Notes: generated from the letters alone by a model not told the origin. Counted from the stretch's first letter, positions 1-9,384 are shown. The stretch: 64,000 bases of DNA from Methanomassiliicoccus luminyensis B10 (GCF_000308215.1 NZ_CAJE01000012.1:62001-126000), one strand, 5' to 3'. A program made the numbers and translations.

Positions 1-399
1 CCCGACGACGCGGTGCTCCTGTCGACGGGGGACCCCATGCTGGCCGGTCTGGGGAAGCACGGCGACAGGATCGTGCCGGGCATATCGTCCCTGCAGGTGG
101 CCGCGGCGCGTCTGCACCTCGACATGGCCAAGGTGAGCGTGGTGGACGGCCACGGGAGGAAGGACTACCAGGAGAACGTCATCGACGAGCTGCGAAGGGG
201 GAAAGTGGTGTTCCTCCTGGCCGACCCCGCCACCGACCTGGAGGACCTGGGAAGCAAGCTCACCGTGCTGGACATCGGGGGCAGGATGGCCCTGTGCCAG
301 GACCTGGGGTACCCGCACGAGGAGATAGTCTGCGGGACCATCAGTTCCCCGCCGTCCAAGACCTCTCCTATGTTCTGCGTCGTCATCGGCAACTGGTGA
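1..399 (+). CDS. cbiE: Cobalt-precorrin-7 C5-methyltransferase CbiE, 3' part only
   Basis: The frame is open from the window edge, so the start lies upstream and only about the last 132 residues are seen. The piece carries the tetrapyrrole (SAM-dependent) methylase features: a STGDPMLAGLG loop near the left edge and a PGISSLQVAAARL stretch, then a C-terminal lobe ending VVIGNW. In the anaerobic corrinoid pathway CbiE methylates C5 of the ring, using SAM in the cytoplasm. The stop codon (397-399) abuts the stop of the convergent cobalt transporter ATPase gene, so corrinoid synthesis and cobalt supply genes sit side by side. CbiE rather than another ring methylase is judged from the C-terminal half and the context. 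Confidence 0.85.
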   Translation, partial: PDDAVLLSTGDPMLAGLGKHGDRIVPGISSLQVAAARLHLDMAKVSVVDGHGRKDYQENVIDELRRGKVVFLLADPATDLEDLGSKLTVLDIGGRMALCQDLGYPHEEIVCGTISSPPSKTSPMFCVVIGNW

Positions 400-1227
400 T
401 CAGGGGAGCTTGCGGCTCAGCGTCTCGATGGCCTCGTCCACCGTCAGGGGCATCTCGAACTCGCGGCCGGTACGTTTCCTCCAGCCTTCCAATGCCCGGA
501 CCAGGGACGGCAGCTCCAGGTTCGCTTCCGTGATCACGTCGGGGCGGGCCATGAGGCCGCGGAAGTCCCCGTCGTAGAGGACCCTTCTCTTCAGAACGAT
601 CACCCGGTCGGTCAGCTCGAACGCCACCGACAGGTCGTGCGTGGCGATCACCATGGTCTTGTTCAGAGACAGGAGCACGTTCACGAGGGCCCGCCTCCCC
701 TGGGGGTCGAGGTTCGCGGTGGGCTCGTCCATCAGGAATATCTCCGGGTCCATGGCCAGGATGCCGGCGATGGCGACGCGCTTCTTCTCCCCGAAGCTGA
801 GGTGGTGGGGCACGCGGTCGGCATACTCCGTCACCCCGGCGAGGGACAGCCCTCGCTCCACTCTCCGCGTCACTTCCTCCTCATCGAGCCCCATGTTGAT
901 GGGGCCGAACGCCACGTCGTCCCACACCCGGGGCATGAAGATCTGGTCGTCGGGGTCCTGGAATAGGAACCCCGCCCTCCTGGTCGCGTCGGGCGCGGTC
1001 TTCTTCGTCACCTTCGCTCCCATGATCTCCAACTCTCCCTCTGTCGGAAGATAGAGAGCGTCGAGGATGTGCAGCAAGGTGCTCTTCCCCGCGCCGTTCG
1101 GCCCCACCAGCGCCACTCTCTCCCCCGCTTCTATGCACAGATCGACGCCGTCGAGCGCCCTCGTCCCGTCCTCGTAGGAGTACACGACCCCGTTCAATCT
1201 CAGAGCGTTGATGACAGCACACCCCAT
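400..1227 (-). CDS. cbiO: Cobalt ECF transporter ATPase CbiO
   Basis: ATP-binding subunit (275 aa) of the energy-coupling-factor cobalt importer. It has a Walker A GPNGAGKST near residue 40, a Q-loop region FQDPDDQIF, a signature LSFGEKKRVAIA and a Walker B IFLMDEPTANLDP followed by the H-loop ATHD. The sequence DPDDQ after the Q-loop is typical of CbiO/EcfA. The frame is open far upstream, but that part is antisense-looking sequence inside cbiQ. The ATG at 1227 was chosen because it overlaps the end of cbiQ by 28 bp and starts a normal CbiO N-terminus. It is last in the cbiM-cbiN-cbiQ-cbiO operon. Confidence 0.93.
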   Translation of the reverse strand: MGCAVINALRLNGVVYSYEDGTRALDGVDLCIEAGERVALVGPNGAGKSTLLHILDALYLPTEGELEIMGAKVTKKTAPDATRRAGFLFQDPDDQIFMPRVWDDVAFGPINMGLDEEEVTRRVERGLSLAGVTEYADRVPHHLSFGEKKRVAIAGILAMDPEIFLMDEPTANLDPQGRRALVNVLLSLNKTMVIATHDLSVAFELTDRVIVLKRRVLYDGDFRGLMARPDVITEANLELPSLVRALEGWRKRTGREFEMPLTVDEAIETLSRKLP

Positions 1228-1934
1228 TGCATCAGTGTAATGATCGCGGCCATGCCGGCGAAGCAGGCCATGTACGCCGCGTCCCTCGCCCGCACTTTCG
1301 GCTTCCGTATCGTCCTTATCTCCCCGCGGTACCCGCGGGATACCAGCCCGTCGTAGATGTCCTGCCCCCTCTTGTACGAGCGTACCAGGACCATGCCCGC
1401 GGTGTACGATATGGTCTTGAACACTTCCCTGGACAGCAGGCTTCCCCTGTTGGAGAACCCGCGGGCCTTGCGGGCCATGCTCATCCTCTCCATCTCGTCG
1501 AGCATGACGAAGATGTACCGGTAGGTGAACAGCAGCAGGGCGCAGATGATGTACGGCACCCTGAACCATCTCAGGGCCCACAGCACGTCGAAGAACGGCG
1601 TGGTGGTCACCAGCAGCAGAAGGGCCATCACGGACGCGGATATCCTCAGGAACATGGCCAGGGCGGCCCCCGGCGTTGACGTCAGCAACATCGCCACCGC
1701 CGCCAGGGCGATGAGCGGCAGCGCCAGGGCGAAGGTCCCGGCGAAATGGCGCAGGGGAACGCGGGACACCGCGAGGACGGCAAGAAGGAATATGATGGCA
1801 AGGACCAGCGCGGCGATGTCCCGGACGAACGACAGCGCCACCACCAAGGCGATCGACCCCACCAGCTTGACGCGGGGGTCGAACCCGTACAGGGTGCTGT
1901 TCCTGGAATAACGGTCCACGTCCGCGGCGCGCAT
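1200..1934 (-). CDS. cbiQ: Cobalt ECF transporter transmembrane protein CbiQ
   Basis: T component of 244 aa with several hydrophobic helices between residues about 25 and 135 and a final one near the C-terminus. It carries the two short Arg-Gly motifs expected in coupling helices that touch the ATPases: KARGF near residue 155 and SRGYRG near residue 198. It couples ATP hydrolysis by CbiO to cobalt capture by CbiM. It follows the cbiN-like gene after about 62 bp, which suggests one transcript with weak internal spacing. Length and motifs are normal for the family. Confidence 0.92.
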   Translation of the reverse strand: MRAADVDRYSRNSTLYGFDPRVKLVGSIALVVALSFVRDIAALVLAIIFLLAVLAVSRVPLRHFAGTFALALPLIALAAVAMLLTSTPGAALAMFLRISASVMALLLLVTTTPFFDVLWALRWFRVPYIICALLLFTYRYIFVMLDEMERMSMARKARGFSNRGSLLSREVFKTISYTAGMVLVRSYKRGQDIYDGLVSRGYRGEIRTIRKPKVRARDAAYMACFAGMAAIITLMQWGVLSSTL

Positions 1935-1996
1935 GTCCTCCTCCGGTGAGCGGATGAGCGATATAAAACGGAATGGGTTTGGAAAAGGAAGGGGGC

Positions 1997-2281
1997 TTAC
2001 TCTTCCCCCGGGGCCTTGATCGACTTCCTGAGCTTGAAGAAGCCCAGCGCCACCACCAGGGTGACGGCGAAGCCGACGATGCCCATGATCAGCGAGGACA
2101 GGTAATCATCGCCGTAGTCCAGGGGCGCGGTGAACAGCGGGTCCCCCGGGTCCACCCCGGACTCCTCCATGGTCCGGTCCAGGCCGTCCGGCAGATCGGC
2201 CGAGAAGGCGAAGAAGCCCACCAGGCCTATGGCGAACGCCACCAGGATGCCGACGCTGGCTATGAGGTACTTCCTCTCCAT
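1997..2281 (-). CDS. cbiN: Cobalt transport accessory protein, CbiN-like (PDGLE type)
   Basis: A 94-aa protein with an N-terminal membrane helix (about residues 5-27), an outside loop and a second helix near residues 64-85. Right after helix one it carries PDGLD, matching the PDGLE signature of the small subunit that accompanies CbiM in cobalt and nickel ECF systems. The gene sits 2 bp after cbiM and before cbiQ, the normal place for cbiN. Whether the protein is a true CbiN or the related PDGLE-domain protein cannot be settled by eye; the role in metal loading through CbiM is the same in either case. Confidence 0.8.
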   Translation of the reverse strand: MERKYLIASVGILVAFAIGLVGFFAFSADLPDGLDRTMEESGVDPGDPLFTAPLDYGDDYLSSLIMGIVGFAVTLVVALGFFKLRKSIKAPGEE

Positions 2282-2283
2282 GC

Positions 2284-2958
2284 TCAGGCCTCCGGGGCCG
2301 CCGCCTTGTTGGCCGCGGGCGACTTCCTAATCCACAGCATCTCCGGCGCCACCTTGGACAGGTACAGTATCACTCCGCTGGTGATGATCGCTTCCCCGAT
2401 GGCGATGAGCACATGGAAGCCGACCATGGTGGGGAACGCCACCACTCCGTTGATGCCGAACGCTCCGCCGGACAGGGCGAAGCTGGCGGCGAGCTGGGCC
2501 GCGCACACGGTGGAGGCGACGAACACGGAAGCCCATGCTGCCACGGGGGTGCTGGCCCGGCGGTGCTTGGCGCCGGCGACGGCAACGACGGCCCAGGTCA
2601 CCGCGGATGCGATGACGGCCATGTTCAGGATGTTCAGCCCCATGGTGGTGATGCCTCCATCGCCGAACAGCAGGGCCTGAATGATCAGTATTACAGTAAT
2701 GATGATGATCGACGCCCACGGCCCCACCAGGAGCGTAGCGAGGGCCGCCCCGATGAGATGCCCGCTGACCCCTCCCCCGATGGGGAAGTTAAGCCTCTGG
2801 GCGATGAAGATGCCCGCCGCCAGAACGGCCATCAACGGTATCTTCCTCTCGTCCAGGTTCTTGCCGACCCTAAGGACCGCTATGCCGATGACCACCAAGG
2901 CGATGATCCATCCGGCCGCCCATACCGCAGGGTCCATCACACCGTCTGGAAGATGCAT
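2284..2958 (-). CDS. cbiM: Cobalt ECF transporter substrate-binding membrane protein CbiM
   Basis: S component of 224 aa. It begins MHLPDG, the N-terminal motif in which Met1 and His2 form part of the metal site, so the start at 2958 is secure. About six to seven hydrophobic segments follow, with the conserved FPIGGGVSGHLIGA block near residues 58-71 and a glycine-rich FGDGGITTMGLNILNM block near residues 98-113 that also belongs to the CbiM/NikM family. It is first gene of the cobalt operon. A TATA-like element and a palindrome lie just upstream (separate entry), so metal- or corrinoid-responsive control is likely. Confidence 0.94.
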   Translation of the reverse strand: MHLPDGVMDPAVWAAGWIIALVVIGIAVLRVGKNLDERKIPLMAVLAAGIFIAQRLNFPIGGGVSGHLIGAALATLLVGPWASIIIITVILIIQALLFGDGGITTMGLNILNMAVIASAVTWAVVAVAGAKHRRASTPVAAWASVFVASTVCAAQLAASFALSGGAFGINGVVAFPTMVGFHVLIAIGEAIITSGVILYLSKVAPEMLWIRKSPAANKAAAPEA

Positions 2959-2975
2959 GTTCCTTATCCCCTTAA

Positions 2976-3024
2976 CACGAACGAACGATTCGTGCTACAG
3001 GATTGGGACCGCCGTATATAATAA
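2976..3024 (-). promoter_or_regulatory. cbiM promoter with palindromic operator
   Basis: Read on the minus strand, an archaeal TATA-like element lies at 3014-3024 and is followed by the inverted repeat CACGAA-N7-TTCGTG at 2976-2994. About 26 bp from the TATA centre puts the transcription start near 2993, inside the palindrome, 35 bp before the cbiM ATG. A repressor bound there would block initiation. NikR-like metal regulators are one candidate class, but the regulator is not identified here. No cobalamin riboswitch is recognisable in this 140-bp gap. Confidence 0.5.
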
Positions 3025-3098
3025 CTGCGTGTTACTATCGAATATTTCATGCTACGGCGGAATAATCCGGCGGTGAAAAGGCCCTCAGCCCGCGGCGG

Positions 3099-3875
3099 TC
3101 ATCTGCCTGTGGCTTCCTTTAGCGAGCGGACCAGGGCGCTGACCCGCTCGGGGCTTTCGCCGTCGATGACCTTCTGCAGGATCGCGCTGCCGACAATGGC
3201 GGCGTTCGCGCCGGTGGCGAGGACCTCCCTGACGTGCTCGGGGCGGGATATCCCGAAGCCCACGGACACGGGGAGCGGGCCGGCCGCCTTCTTGGCCCGG
3301 GCCACCAATCCTCCGACCGAGGAGGGGACGTCCCCCCTCGCGCCGGTGGTCCCCAGTGAGCTCACCACGTACAGGAACCCGGACGACCTCGCGGCGATGC
3401 GTTTCATCCTCTCCTCAGAGGTGGTCGGGCCCACAAGCTGTATGAGGTCCACGCCCTCGGCGGAGCAGGACCGTTCCAGCGAAGCGGACTCCTCCATGGG
3501 CAGGTCGGGAACGATGAACCCGTCCGCCCCGGCCGCCTTCGCTCCCCTCACGTACCGCTCCTCGCCGATGCGGAAGATGGGATTGTAGTAGCCCATGATC
3601 GCTATGGGGACGTCGCTCCTCTCCCTGACCTTTCTCACGAGATCGAACACCTTGGCCGGGGTGGTGCCGTTCTCCAGGGCCTTCTGGGAAGTGTACTGTA
3701 TCACCTTCCCGTCGGCCACGGGATCGGAGAACGGCGCCCCGATCTCCACCACGTCCGCTCCGCCCTCCACGCAGGCCAGGACGTAGTCGAGGTCCCTGCC
3801 CTCGGAGGGGAACCCGGCGGTGAGGTAGCATACCAGTCCGCCGCCGTTGCTCAGGCGTTGAGAGATGCGGCTCAT
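3099..3875 (-). CDS. trpA: Tryptophan synthase alpha subunit
   Basis: TIM-barrel subunit of 258 aa that cleaves indole-3-glycerol phosphate to indole and glyceraldehyde 3-phosphate. The catalytic acid region [14 protein letters not shown] (Glu near residue 44, Asp near 55) is intact, as are [19 protein letters not shown], the mobile-loop GTTGARG and the phosphate-binding VGFGIS segment. It is the last gene of the trp operon; its ATG overlaps the end of trpB by 4 bp, matching the physical coupling of the two subunits. Length is normal. Confidence 0.97.
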   Translation of the reverse strand: MSRISQRLSNGGGLVCYLTAGFPSEGRDLDYVLACVEGGADVVEIGAPFSDPVADGKVIQYTSQKALENGTTPAKVFDLVRKVRERSDVPIAIMGYYNPIFRIGEERYVRGAKAAGADGFIVPDLPMEESASLERSCSAEGVDLIQLVGPTTSEERMKRIAARSSGFLYVVSSLGTTGARGDVPSSVGGLVARAKKAAGPLPVSVGFGISRPEHVREVLATGANAAIVGSAILQKVIDGESPERVSALVRSLKEATGR

Positions 3876-5062
3876 CTCGCTCCCTCCATCAGCCCTATGA
3901 CGGTCTCCAGGTCCTTGTCCCCGCGGCCGGAGACGGTAATGACCACGATCTGGTCATTCCTCATCCCCTTCGCCCTCTCCATCCCCGCGTGCACGGCGTG
4001 CGACGATTCGAGCGCGGGGATGATTCCCTCCACCTCGCTGAGGGTGTGGAACGCGGCAAGGGCCTCATCGTCGGTAACGCCGACATACTCGGCCCGGCCG
4101 ATGTCCTTGAGCATGGAGTGCTCCGGCCCCACTCCCGGGTAGTCGAGCCCGGCGGAGATGGAATGGGTGTTCTTGATCAAGCCGTTCTCGTCCTGGAGCA
4201 GATAGGACTTGCAGCCGTGCAGAACGCCTATCTTCCCGCCGCTCAGGGAGGCGGCGTGCTTGCCGGTGGGGATGCCGGCGCCCGCGGCCTCGGCGCCGAG
4301 GAAGCCCACGCCCTTGTCGTCGATGAACGGATGGAACGTCCCGATGGCGTTGGAGCCGCCGCCCACGCAGGCCACCAGGAGATCGGGCAGCCTGCCCTCG
4401 AGCTCGTTGAGATCGGAGCGTATCTCGTTGCCGATAACGCTCTGGAAATCGCAGACCATCCGGGGGTAGGGATGCGGTCCCGCCGCCGTGCCCAGCAGAT
4501 AATAGGTGGTCTCCACCGAAGCGGCCCAGTCTCGGAACGCTTCGTTGAGCGCGTCCTTGAGGGTCTTGGAGCCTGACTCGACGGGATGTACCTTCGCTCC
4601 CATGAGCTTCATGCGGAACACGTTCATCTCCTGCCGCTTGATGTCCTCGCTGCCCATGTAGATCTCGGCCTTGAGGCCGAGGACCGCGCAGGCCATCGCG
4701 GTGGCGGTGCCATGCTGCCCCGCTCCGGTCTCGGCGATCACGCGCTCCTTGCCCATGCGCTTGCACAGCAGCGCCTGGCCCATGACGTTGTTGAACTTGT
4801 GCGCGCCGCCGTGGCAGAGGTCCTCCCTCTTGAGGTAGATCTTGGCACCCCCGCATCTCTCGGTGAGGCGCCGGGCGTAGTAAAGGGGCGTGGGCCTCCC
4901 GCCGTAGTAGCGCATGTACCACCGAAGCTCGTCGTGGAACGTCCTGTCCCTCTTCACCGCCTCGTACGCTTCCTCCAGCTCTTCCAGGGCGGGCATGAGT
5001 ATCTCCGGGACGTACTGTCCCCCGAACTCCCCGAACCTGGTCCTGTCCTCTTTTACTGACAT
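3872..5062 (-). CDS. trpB: Tryptophan synthase beta subunit
   Basis: PLP enzyme of 396 aa that condenses indole with serine. The PLP lysine lies in GAHKFNN within the block [15 protein letters not shown]; the glycine-rich phosphate cup [10 protein letters not shown] and the [14 protein letters not shown] segment are present. Length and the HKFNN block fit the TrpB1 class that works in a complex with TrpA, not the longer TrpB2 class. It overlaps trpF by 10 bp upstream and trpA by 4 bp downstream. Confidence 0.97.
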   Translation of the reverse strand: MSVKEDRTRFGEFGGQYVPEILMPALEELEEAYEAVKRDRTFHDELRWYMRYYGGRPTPLYYARRLTERCGGAKIYLKREDLCHGGAHKFNNVMGQALLCKRMGKERVIAETGAGQHGTATAMACAVLGLKAEIYMGSEDIKRQEMNVFRMKLMGAKVHPVESGSKTLKDALNEAFRDWAASVETTYYLLGTAAGPHPYPRMVCDFQSVIGNEIRSDLNELEGRLPDLLVACVGGGSNAIGTFHPFIDDKGVGFLGAEAAGAGIPTGKHAASLSGGKIGVLHGCKSYLLQDENGLIKNTHSISAGLDYPGVGPEHSMLKDIGRAEYVGVTDDEALAAFHTLSEVEGIIPALESSHAVHAGMERAKGMRNDQIVVITVSGRGDKDLETVIGLMEGAR

Positions 5063-5676
5063 AGTCTCACCACGTCGATGAACTTCCTGACCCGTTCCGG
5101 GTCCTTGGCGCCGCCGACCTCGACACCGCTGGACACGTCCACCGCGAACGGCCCCACAGCTCTGACGGCGTATTCAACATTATCGCTGTCCAACCCTCCC
5201 GCCAGGATGATAGGCGCGGGGTCGGCCAGTTCCTTCAGCCTGGAGCTGGCGCTCCAGTCGTGGGAGAGGCCCGCTCCCCCGCCGGCGGGGGAGTAGGTAT
5301 CGAGCATCACCGCGTCGGCGATCCCCTTGATCATCCTGACCCTTGGTCCCTCGTCCCCGCTGCCGACATGCGCCACTGCCCACAGCTCGCACCCCGCGCC
5401 CGCCTTGACAGCGGCCAGCGTCCCATCGCCGACGGGGGCGCTGATCTGCAGCACCTCCGGCTCCAGGGAGGAAGCGAGGTCGATGAGCATGCTCGCATCC
5501 CTGAAGTTGGTCACCACCACTCTGGAGCGGGAGCAGACGGACATGAGATCCCTCGCTTTCTCCACAGTAAGAGAGCGCCTGGTGCCGGCGTTCACCACGA
5601 ACCCGTTGTAATCGGCGCCGGAGGACATCTCCACGTCCTGGGGGCGCATCATGCCGCATATCTTCACCTTGGTCAT
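5053..5676 (-). CDS. trpF: Phosphoribosylanthranilate isomerase
   Basis: TIM-barrel isomerase of 207 aa catalysing the Amadori rearrangement of phosphoribosylanthranilate. The N-terminal [11 protein letters not shown] contains the catalytic Cys of the family, and the general acid Asp lies in VMLDTYSP. The C-terminal phosphate-binding parts [10 protein letters not shown] and VDVSSGVE are intact. It sits between trpC and trpB with short overlaps on both sides. The protein is monofunctional: there is no fusion with TrpC as in enteric bacteria. Confidence 0.95.
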   Translation of the reverse strand: MTKVKICGMMRPQDVEMSSGADYNGFVVNAGTRRSLTVEKARDLMSVCSRSRVVVTNFRDASMLIDLASSLEPEVLQISAPVGDGTLAAVKAGAGCELWAVAHVGSGDEGPRVRMIKGIADAVMLDTYSPAGGGAGLSHDWSASSRLKELADPAPIILAGGLDSDNVEYAVRAVGPFAVDVSSGVEVGGAKDPERVRKFIDVVRLCQ

Positions 5677-6440
5677 CTCGGCACCGCCATCGATCGGAGC
5701 TTGGCCCCGGGGTCGGGGGAGGATGACAGAGAGGTGCCGACGAGCACGGCATCGGCCCCGGAGTCCTTCAGGGCCACCACCTGCTCGCGCGAGCCGATCC
5801 CGCTCATCACCACCACCGGCCGGCCGTCCTTCTTTAGCCGGGGAAGGTTCCTCGCCCCCGCTCCCGGGTCGATGGTCAGCGTTCGCAGGTCCCTCTGGTT
5901 GAATCCCAGGACGTCCGCCTCGCTGCTCATGATCCCGTTGATCTCCTCGGCCCTGCCCGCTTCCAGGACCACCTCGACCCCTAACTCGTGCGCGTAGGCG
6001 ACGAGATCGTCCCGGTCCTTTCGGCCGGTGGCGCCGAACGCGCCCTCGATCAGCAGCAACGCGCTCGCCCCTCTGGTGGCGCCGGCCCGTATCTGCTCCC
6101 GGGACACGATGATATCTTTCATCAGTACAGGCGCGTTCTCCGCCGAAGCGAGCAGCAGGGAGTCCAGCGAGCCCTTGAAACGGTTCGGCTCCGTGAGCAC
6201 GGACAGCGCGGCGGCCCCCGCCCCCATGTAGTCGCGCACCAGCTTCCGCGGGGAGTGGGAGGAGATGTCCCCCTGCGACGGCGAGGACAGCTTGACCTCG
6301 GCGATGATGGGGAACGAGGCCGAGGAGCGCAGCGCCCTGCTCAGCGAGGGACCCGGGGACGACGGGCCCACGAAGTCGTAATATCCGCCTGCCGCCAGGC
6401 CGCGGGCGTTCTCCACCAGCTGCTCCAAGTGATCAGCCAT
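5673..6440 (-). CDS. trpC: Indole-3-glycerol phosphate synthase
   Basis: TIM-barrel enzyme of 255 aa that closes the indole ring. The substrate-binding block IIAEVKLSSPSQGDI is the normal EVKxxSPS motif; LMKDIIVSREQI, LGFNQRDLRTL and VVMSGIGSREQV supply the later active-site and phosphate-binding segments. The ATG at 6440 lies 4 bp after the trpD stop, and its end overlaps trpF by 4 bp. It is fifth in the transcript order E-G-D-C-F-B-A counted from the far end, that is, fourth gene after trpD. Confidence 0.96.
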   Translation of the reverse strand: MADHLEQLVENARGLAAGGYYDFVGPSSPGPSLSRALRSSASFPIIAEVKLSSPSQGDISSHSPRKLVRDYMGAGAAALSVLTEPNRFKGSLDSLLLASAENAPVLMKDIIVSREQIRAGATRGASALLLIEGAFGATGRKDRDDLVAYAHELGVEVVLEAGRAEEINGIMSSEADVLGFNQRDLRTLTIDPGAGARNLPRLKKDGRPVVVMSGIGSREQVVALKDSGADAVLVGTSLSSSPDPGAKLRSMAVPR

Positions 6441-6444
6441 CGTA

Positions 6445-7428
6445 TCAGCTCGTTACGGCGTTGCTGCGGGAGATGTATTCCTCCAGCTTGGCCAGCGCCT
6501 TGCCGGAGTCGATGGCCCTCTCGCACTTCCTTATCGCCACGTTGAGGTCGTCCGCCGCGCCGTACGCAATGAGGCCGCAGGCCGCGTTCATGACCACCAT
6601 GTCACGCCTCGCCCCCCTCACGCCGCTGAGCACTTCACGGGTGGCCCGCGCCGCCTGGGCCGGGGGCAGGTCCCGGACCTCCGCCGCGCAGGGGTGGTAC
6701 ATGCCCATCACCCGGGGGTCGATGACGTATTTGTCGACGCTGCCGCGGTCGATCTCGACCACCCTGGTCTGGTCCAGGACCGATATCTCGTCCATGCCGG
6801 GGCGCCCGTGGACGATGAGGGCTTTCTCCACGCCGATGGCGTCCAGCACCGGGGGCAGGAGTTCCAGGAGATCGGCCGAGTACACTCCGATGAGCTGCCT
6901 GCGCTTGGCCCGCACCGGGTTCAGCAGAGGTCCGAGCATGTTGAAAACCGTCCGGGAGCGCAGCTGCTTCCGAACCGGGGCGGCGTTGCGCATCGCCGGA
7001 TGATATACTTGGGCGAACAGGAAGGTGAAGCCGATCTCGTCGAGGATGGCCCCGGCCGCTCCCGGACCCAGGGCAATATTGGCGCCCAGGGCCTCGAGCA
7101 CATCGGCACTCCCGCACGGCCCCCGGTTGGAGCGGTTGCCGTGCTTCGCCACCGGGACTCCCAGCGACGCCACCACGAACGAGGAAGTGGTGGAGACATT
7201 GAAGGTGCGGAACGGAGCGCCTCCGGTGCCGCAGAGGTCCAGGACCGCATCGTGGCAGGTGTACACCGGTATGGCGGCGTCGCGGAAGGCGTTCACCATG
7301 GCGGTCACCTCCCCGGGGGTCTCCCCTCGGCTGGCCATGCGCGTAAGGGTCTCGGCCATTGCCGAGGGCTCGAAATCCCCGGCCACCAGGCGGTGGGCCA
7401 GCGCGTCGGGGTGTTCGGTGATCATCAT
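6445..7428 (-). CDS. trpD: Anthranilate phosphoribosyltransferase
   Basis: A 327-aa transferase that moves phosphoribose from PRPP to anthranilate. It shows the PRPP-binding DLCGTGG segment, the KHGNRSNRGPCGSADVLEALG block (residues about 97-117) and the anthranilate-side HPAMRNAAPVRKQL segment. The frame is open farther upstream, but the extra part is an out-of-frame shadow of trpG. The start is ATG 7428, which overlaps the trpG stop as ATGA. A second ATG follows directly at 7425. Confidence 0.95.
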   Translation of the reverse strand: MMITEHPDALAHRLVAGDFEPSAMAETLTRMASRGETPGEVTAMVNAFRDAAIPVYTCHDAVLDLCGTGGAPFRTFNVSTTSSFVVASLGVPVAKHGNRSNRGPCGSADVLEALGANIALGPGAAGAILDEIGFTFLFAQVYHPAMRNAAPVRKQLRSRTVFNMLGPLLNPVRAKRRQLIGVYSADLLELLPPVLDAIGVEKALIVHGRPGMDEISVLDQTRVVEIDRGSVDKYVIDPRVMGMYHPCAAEVRDLPPAQAARATREVLSGVRGARRDMVVMNAACGLIAYGAADDLNVAIRKCERAIDSGKALAKLEEYISRSNAVTS

Positions 7429-8006
7429 GCCTCTGCCTCCCTCAGGAAGTTCATCAGCAGCTTCTTGCCGAGAGGAGTGAGCACCGACTCGGGGTGGAAC
7501 TGCACCCCCACGATGGGATACTCCTTGTGGCGCAGGCCCATTATGATGCCGTCCTCGGTGCGGGCCGTCACCTCGAGGCAGGAGGGCAGCTCCGGCGCGA
7601 CCATGAATGAGTGGTAGCGGCCGGCCACGAAGGGGTCGGGAAGTCCGGAGAACGGTCCCTCTCCGTTGTGATGCACCAGGGAGGCCTTGCCGTGAACGAG
7701 GGACGGCGCCCTGACCACATGCCCGCCGTAGAAGTGGGCGATGCCCTGGTGGCCCAGGCACACTCCCAGGGTCGGGATATCGTGGGACAGGGTCTGCAGC
7801 ACCTCGCCGCAGATGCCGAAGTCTCGGGGTACGGAAGGCATGCCCGGTCCGGGGGAGATGACGATGGCGCCGGGGTCCAGCGCCTTAACGCCTTCGACGT
7901 CGACGGCATCGTTGCGGAACACCGCGCACTTCGCGCCCAGCTCCTCCAGGGCGTCCTTGAGGTTGTACACGAACGAATCGTAGTTGTCGATCAGGACCAC
8001 CTTCAT
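7425..8006 (-). CDS. trpG: Anthranilate synthase glutamine amidotransferase subunit
   Basis: Class-I glutaminase of 193 aa that delivers ammonia to TrpE. The catalytic Cys is in GVCLGHQ, with the His-Glu pair in VQFHPES; the oxyanion segment SPGPGMP is also present. The N-terminus MKVVLIDNYDSFVYNL fixes the ATG at 8006, which overlaps the end of trpE by 4 bp. A PabA role in folate synthesis is formally possible, but the operon position argues for tryptophan. Confidence 0.95.
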   Translation of the reverse strand: MKVVLIDNYDSFVYNLKDALEELGAKCAVFRNDAVDVEGVKALDPGAIVISPGPGMPSVPRDFGICGEVLQTLSHDIPTLGVCLGHQGIAHFYGGHVVRAPSLVHGKASLVHHNGEGPFSGLPDPFVAGRYHSFMVAPELPSCLEVTARTEDGIIMGLRHKEYPIVGVQFHPESVLTPLGKKLLMNFLREAEA

Positions 8007-9364
8007 GCCATCCCCTCCCCGGCCTGGCGGAGGGCGGACCTGAGCGCGCCGAGCTTCTGCTCGGTTTCCTGAAACTCCTTGGCGGGGTCGGAATCGGCGA
8101 CGATGCCCGCTCCCGCTTGAAAGTACAGCTTGCCCCCGGTGGCGAAGGCCGAGCGGATCGTTATCGCCGAGTCGAGGTTGCCGTTCATGGAGATGTAGCC
8201 CACGCCGCCGGCGTACGGCCCCCTGCTGACGCCCTCGACCTCGCCGATGATCTCCATGGCGCGGGGTTTGGGCGCGCCGGACACCGTCCCGGCGGGGAAG
8301 ACCGAGCACAGCGCGTCCACCGGCTCGCAGCCCTTGGCCAGGGTGCCCTGGACCTTCGATACGATGTGCTGCACGTGGGAGAACTCCTCCACCCTCATGT
8401 ACTCCGGGACCCCCACCGAACCGCCCTCGCACACCCGGCCCAGATCGTTGCGGGCCAGGTCCACCAGCATGGCGTGCTCGGCCCTCTCTTTCTCATCGTG
8501 CAGGAGGTCCTCGCGGTACCTCTTCCTCTCCCGGAGGCCGCTGCCCAGCGGCCTGGTCCCGGCGATGGGGAAGGTGGTGGCCTCCCTCCCGCGCACGGTC
8601 AGCAGCGTCTCCGGGCTGGAGCCGAGCACGGTCCTCTCCCCGAAGTCTAGGTAGAACATGTAGGGGGACGGGTTCAGGGTCCTGAGCGCCTCATACAGGT
8701 TCAGGAGGTCGCCCCGGTAGCCGGAGGCGAGCCTCCGGGAGATGACGGTCTGGAACGTCTCTCCGTCGGTGATCCTAGACTTCACCGTCTGCACCCCCTC
8801 CTCGAACGCCTCCTGCGTCGTCTCGGACCTGGGAGCATCGGCCTTGAAGCCCCTGGGATCCGGTTCTCGCAGCGCTGCCACGTGCTCCAGGAGCGCTCCC
8901 TCCTCCTTGCCGATCCCCAAGTAGTATGCCTGGAAGTTGGAATGGTCGTAGATCAGGCACTCCCGGTACAGCCCGAGCTCGAACTCCGGGAACTCGGAGG
9001 GGAACGGCCGCACCGAGGCGGGCTCGGCCTGCCTGGCGAACTCGTAGGAGAAGTAGCCGACCAGCCCGCCGGCGAAGGGGAACATGGTGATGGGGAGGGT
9101 GAAGTCCTTGCATGTCGCCCGGAGGAAGTCCACCGGCCTCTCCCTCAGATGGTCCAGGCCGATGCCGCCGCTCACCTTCCCGTCCTTGCAGGAGATGATC
9201 TCGGAGGGACCGAACCCCATGAACGAGTACGCCACGGTCTTGGCGCCTCCCACGGCGGACTCGAGCATGAAGGAGCTCTTGAAGCCGGGGCGCAGGCGCC
9301 TGTAAGCTTCGAAGGGAGGGAGAGCGAGATCGAGCCTCTGGAGCTTGATATCGATGGGTTCCAT
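8003..9364 (-). CDS. trpE: Anthranilate synthase component I
   Basis: Chorismate-binding enzyme of 453 aa. The N-terminal domain has SSFMLES, the position of the tryptophan feedback site (LLES in many homologues), so feedback inhibition is likely. The C-terminal chorismate domain shows PYMFYLDFG, SSPETLL, PIAGTRPLG, HAMLVDLARNDLGRV, FPAGTVSGAPKPRAM and GGVGYISMNG. Two in-frame ATGs exist, at 9382 and 9364; the second is chosen because a TATA box lies 24-30 bp before it, implying a leaderless mRNA. It heads the seven-gene operon. Confidence 0.96.
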   Translation of the reverse strand: MEPIDIKLQRLDLALPPFEAYRRLRPGFKSSFMLESAVGGAKTVAYSFMGFGPSEIISCKDGKVSGGIGLDHLRERPVDFLRATCKDFTLPITMFPFAGGLVGYFSYEFARQAEPASVRPFPSEFPEFELGLYRECLIYDHSNFQAYYLGIGKEEGALLEHVAALREPDPRGFKADAPRSETTQEAFEEGVQTVKSRITDGETFQTVISRRLASGYRGDLLNLYEALRTLNPSPYMFYLDFGERTVLGSSPETLLTVRGREATTFPIAGTRPLGSGLRERKRYREDLLHDEKERAEHAMLVDLARNDLGRVCEGGSVGVPEYMRVEEFSHVQHIVSKVQGTLAKGCEPVDALCSVFPAGTVSGAPKPRAMEIIGEVEGVSRGPYAGGVGYISMNGNLDSAITIRSAFATGGKLYFQAGAGIVADSDPAKEFQETEQKLGALRSALRQAGEGMA

Positions 9365-9384
9365 GATTCTCCCGTACAACATTA

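Noticed and set aside
2959-3098. Cobalamin riboswitch before cbiM
   Set aside because: The gap is too short and lacks the B12-box type sequence; only a TATA element and a palindrome were seen.
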